From Verrucomicrobiota bacterium (lineage in GTDB: Bacteria > Verrucomicrobiota > Verrucomicrobiia > Limisphaerales > JAKPVM01), in NCBI GenBank assembly GCA_029572555.1, contig JAKPVM010000205.1, forward strand, positions 1-37,302: DNA of 37,302 nt, read 5' to 3'. The notes beneath the pieces were generated by a model. That model did no database searches and was not told the DNA's origin. It worked only from the letters and a program-made list of their open reading frames with translations. The position numbers and the translations under genes are program-made. The first letter of the stretch is position 1, and every line of letters starts with the position of its first letter. Positions 34,732-37,302 of the stretch are shown piece after piece.

Positions 34732-37302
34732 TTATTGTAGCAACCGTATCCGATAGAATGCCTGGTTTTCTGGAGGATTTTCATCTATGAATATTCCAAA
34801 GCCATCGGGTGAAACAGTTATGTTGGTTATCGTTGTGTATGGTCCATAAACCTTGATTGCCCGTTGAATTTCATAAGTTGTGTTTTGTGTTCCGGTAAAC
34901 TGAAACCTCCATCCATTTTCAACCTTTACGAGTGGTTGTATTTTGAGTTCATAAACCAACGTTATAAGAACCGTTCCTGTTGCCGAACCGCCGCGCCCAT
35001 CGCTAATTGTGTATGTAAAAGAATCAGCGCCTACATAATTTTCTTTCGGAGTATAAGTAATTATCCCATTCTCAAATGTGACTGCAGCGCCATTAGTGCT
35101 TGTGCTTGATATTCCAGCAATTGCAACAGGGTCTGAGTCTAAATCGCTCGCTAAACCAAGTAGTGTTTCCTCAGTAATTTGCAAAGGTTCAGTTGGTTTA
35201 ATTATGACTGCATAATCTGAAGATATTACCGGATTGCGATTGACTATTACTTCTGCTACCTGGCTGGTTATGCTCCCCGATGGATCTGATAATACAACAT
35301 AATAATTTCCTGCTTGTTCATACTTAATATTTGTAATTGTTAGCGACGAATTAGTCGCGTCCTGAATCAAATTATCATTGTGATACCATTGAAATACTCG
35401 TGGTACACCACCAATAGATTCAGTGGTTAAAGTTAAATCGTTGCCCTCAGTTATAAGACCGCTCTCAGGTTGCCGAGTAATTTGAAGCGGGAAATATTTA
35501 GAACATAAGTATGCCTGTACCTCAGCCCTTTGTTCAGCGCTCAATACACCGCTGTAAATTAATACTTCCGCTATCTGTCCGTCGAGGGCGTCGGTGGCGA
35601 TATTTGGCGACCTTCCAATCCATGTCTTTACCGGGGTGCCAAATCCTAATGACGCCCCGTATCTGTTAGTGTTAGACGAGGCTATATTGAGCACGGGGAT
35701 TTCAAACCGACTATAGACATCACCCACAGGTCCGTCAATAGACCCTTCGCAAATCATCCATTGTCCAACCGAAATTGGATAAGCCATTGATTCAACTGTG
35801 CCGCCTGAACTATTTCTGCCGTTGGCTACCAAAGCGGGTTTATTTCCTGTGGATGAGTTTCCTGCAAATAGGAACGAACCCCAGTTTGCCTGATTAAATG
35901 ATGAATGATGCCGTAGCAAATTTGGAAAATATCCTGACGTTATGTTTGCCACCTGTTTAAACACAATAAACCATGTAAATTTATTGCTATTAAAACCTGT
36001 CGATTTGCTTCCATCAATCAAAAGTCCCTGCTGGTTGGCGCGTAAAAACGAAAGGGTTGTTCGGCCGTTCAGACTATTATTTACCACACCGGGTCTGGTG
36101 TTTCCAGTATCTGAGTATGCTACAGTATGGTTCTCATTGCCTGATTGGTCTTTAAAAGTAAAACCGCTGACAGGATGGGCAGATATTACCTCGCTATTAA
36201 ATGCCACCAGTAATTGTTCTATAAAGGGAAAACCGCTTGGCGCCTTTATTTCGACTATTTCATCCGCTAAATTCCCGGACAAATCTACTACGCCAAGAAC
36301 CTGAAGGAGATAATTTGACCCTGCTTGTGGGGTGATTTCTGTGAATAAATCCACAGTAAATTTATCAACCATCACCAAATTTGAGACACCTAAATCATCG
36401 CCTTTAAAATAATAATTAAATGGCTCTATTGCGCTGTTGGTATCAACTGGTTCAGAAAAATGAAGCCGCAGCCTCTGCGCAAAAATAGAAACACTTGTTT
36501 CTGTAACATAAGGCGGAATTGTGTCCGGCAAAACTGTTAATGTTGCTGGTGTTGTATCTGCATAACCACTGATATTTGTTGCCCGACATACATATTCTCC
36601 TTCGTCATAAATTGTAATAAATTGAATCGTATAACTCGGTTGATTGGCGCCGCTTATCGGTTCACCGTTAAAATACCATTGATATCCAAGGACAATGTTT
36701 GTGAAAACTGCTGTAAAAGTAACAGAATCGCCAACTGCATTTATGGATGATAGAGGATTTTGCACCACTTCCGGAGGTGGTGGTGGTTCATTCACCTCAA
36801 ATAATACTCTATTAAAAAATCCTTCACCCCGTCCACCACTGGACTGTGTGCCCCATTCAACCGTATTGTTTGCAGTTGCTGATTGTCCAGTCCAGTTAGA
36901 TGCAAGAACAGTATTGTCATATTTATAACTGGCAGTTTTAGTAACAGGATCGTATATAAACTCGTGCAAATGATAATTAGTTGAACCGACCCCGCTGCTT
37001 GTAACCGTAAGGGTAGGACCGCCGGGAAGCGTTACCACAAGGTCGTTATTAACGTTTATATCGAAAAAGGCGTTATACCGACGTCCATTCAAACCACCGA
37101 AATTAATATAAACAGAATTTCCTCCTGTATTTCCTGCAACGGGATCTTGAACCCGAAGATAAATACCTAATCGACAGCCATAATTAAGTATGTTTGTCAA
37201 AATTTCAGCAGATAAATTATAGTAATAATATAAAAACTTGCTTGCTACGGTTGAATTGTCGCGTATTCGCCATGCGTTATATCCGGTGTCCCCGTCAGGA
37301 GA
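34732..37302 (-). CDS. Secreted Ig-like/LamG-type surface protein, N-terminus beyond the window
   Basis: The frame is open through the right edge: codons upstream of the TTG at 37200 read SPDGDTGYNAWRIRD and onward without a stop, so the gene is cut by the window and at least 856 residues are visible. Positions below count from that TTG. Domains are a lectin-like beta region (to about 140) and a Pro-rich linker. An Ig-like domain (about 145-230) carries YQWYFNGEPI and DEGEYVCRATN. An SbsA-like domain (about 232-318) includes LRLHFSEPVDTNSA. A LamG/concanavalin-type domain spans about 325-575, then a second Ig-like domain (575-660). A cadherin-like repeat (to about 755) holds YTPKENYVGADSFTYTISDG, and a fibronectin-like end closes the protein. 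No enzyme motif is visible. It probably binds glycans or surfaces and heads the transcription unit in this window. Confidence 0.85.
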   Translation of the reverse strand, partial: SPDGDTGYNAWRIRDNSTVASKFLYYYYNLSAEILTNILNYGCRLGIYLRVQDPVAGNTGGNSVYINFGGLNGRRYNAFFDINVNNDLVVTLPGGPTLTVTSSGVGSTNYHLHEFIYDPVTKTASYKYDNTVLASNWTGQSATANNTVEWGTQSSGGRGEGFFNRVLFEVNEPPPPPEVVQNPLSSINAVGDSVTFTAVFTNIVLGYQWYFNGEPISGANQPSYTIQFITIYDEGEYVCRATNISGYADTTPATLTVLPDTIPPYVTETSVSIFAQRLRLHFSEPVDTNSAIEPFNYYFKGDDLGVSNLVMVDKFTVDLFTEITPQAGSNYLLQVLGVVDLSGNLADEIVEIKAPSGFPFIEQLLVAFNSEVISAHPVSGFTFKDQSGNENHTVAYSDTGNTRPGVVNNSLNGRTTLSFLRANQQGLLIDGSKSTGFNSNKFTWFIVFKQVANITSGYFPNLLRHHSSFNQANWGSFLFAGNSSTGNKPALVANGRNSSGGTVESMAYPISVGQWMICEGSIDGPVGDVYSRFEIPVLNIASSNTNRYGASLGFGTPVKTWIGRSPNIATDALDGQIAEVLIYSGVLSAEQRAEVQAYLCSKYFPLQITRQPESGLITEGNDLTLTTESIGGVPRVFQWYHNDNLIQDATNSSLTITNIKYEQAGNYYVVLSDPSGSITSQVAEVIVNRNPVISSDYAVIIKPTEPLQITEETLLGLASDLDSDPVAIAGISSTSTNGAAVTFENGIITYTPKENYVGADSFTYTISDGRGGSATGTVLITLVYELKIQPLVKVENGWRFQFTGTQNTTYEIQRAIKVYGPYTTITNITVSPDGFGIFIDENPPENQAFYRIRLLQ

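Noticed and set aside
37198-37200. A start codon for the Ig/LamG protein at the right edge
   Set aside because: It is a TTG, and the frame continues upstream with plausible beta-sheet sequence and no stop to the window edge.

Overview
The window looks like chromosome from a Gram-negative bacterium of the PVC group, most likely Verrucomicrobiota or a relative such as Kiritimatiellota or Lentisphaerota. The grounds are an H-X9-DG pseudopilin, a giant secreted lamin-tail/CotH protein, DUF4091, DUF4038 and DUF5060 carbohydrate enzymes, a bacterial-microcompartment gene pair, and moderately AT-rich DNA with weak Shine-Dalgarno sequences. This placement is inferred from gene content, not from a phylogeny.

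Layout. 1-951 (+): the 3' end of atpD and a complete atpC. 953-5015 (-): a tight cluster pduS-pduT-DUF192 lipoprotein-nadE, pairing a microcompartment redox module with NAD synthesis. 5241-6128 (+): a type IV pilin-like/pseudopilin protein. 6197-9217 (-): a 1006-residue secreted DUF4091 (GH123-like) protein. 9218-9496: a spacer holding a possible small frame-disrupted coding remnant with its own promoter. 9497-15425 (-): a five-gene polysaccharide operon (Wzm, Wzt, glycosyltransferase, AlgD-like GDP-mannose 6-dehydrogenase, glycosyltransferase). 15538-16005 (-): ribH. 16110-16386 (+): a decayed CoA-binding-domain gene, followed by a terminator and a 16-bp inverted repeat. 16663-18348 (-) and 18505-20631 (+): divergent secreted carbohydrate-active proteins.

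20666 to the window end (-): nine genes in one direction with overlaps or short gaps, read from the right edge: a partial Ig/LamG surface protein, an 1809-residue LTD/CotH protein, a kelch sialic-acid mutarotase-like protein, an MFS transporter, N-acetylneuraminate lyase, a GH33 sialidase, an N-acylglucosamine 2-epimerase, a secreted transglutaminase-like protein and a secreted DUF4038 (GH140-like) protein. This is a sialic-acid utilisation locus. The sialidase would free terminal sialic acid outside the cytoplasm, the kelch protein would speed anomer conversion, and the MFS protein would import the sugar. The lyase would split it into ManNAc and pyruvate, and the epimerase would convert ManNAc to GlcNAc. 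No GlcNAc/ManNAc kinase, deacetylase or deaminase is in the window, so the later steps must be encoded elsewhere. The giant adhesin-like proteins and the extra secreted enzymes suggest a glycoprotein- or mucin-type substrate.

Several starts differ from the longest open frame. ATG codons at 3699, 13356, 22099, 23579, 24816, 25997 and 29293 are preferred to upstream alternatives, most of which are TTG codons inside the preceding gene. I saw no tRNA, rRNA, CRISPR array or transposase gene.
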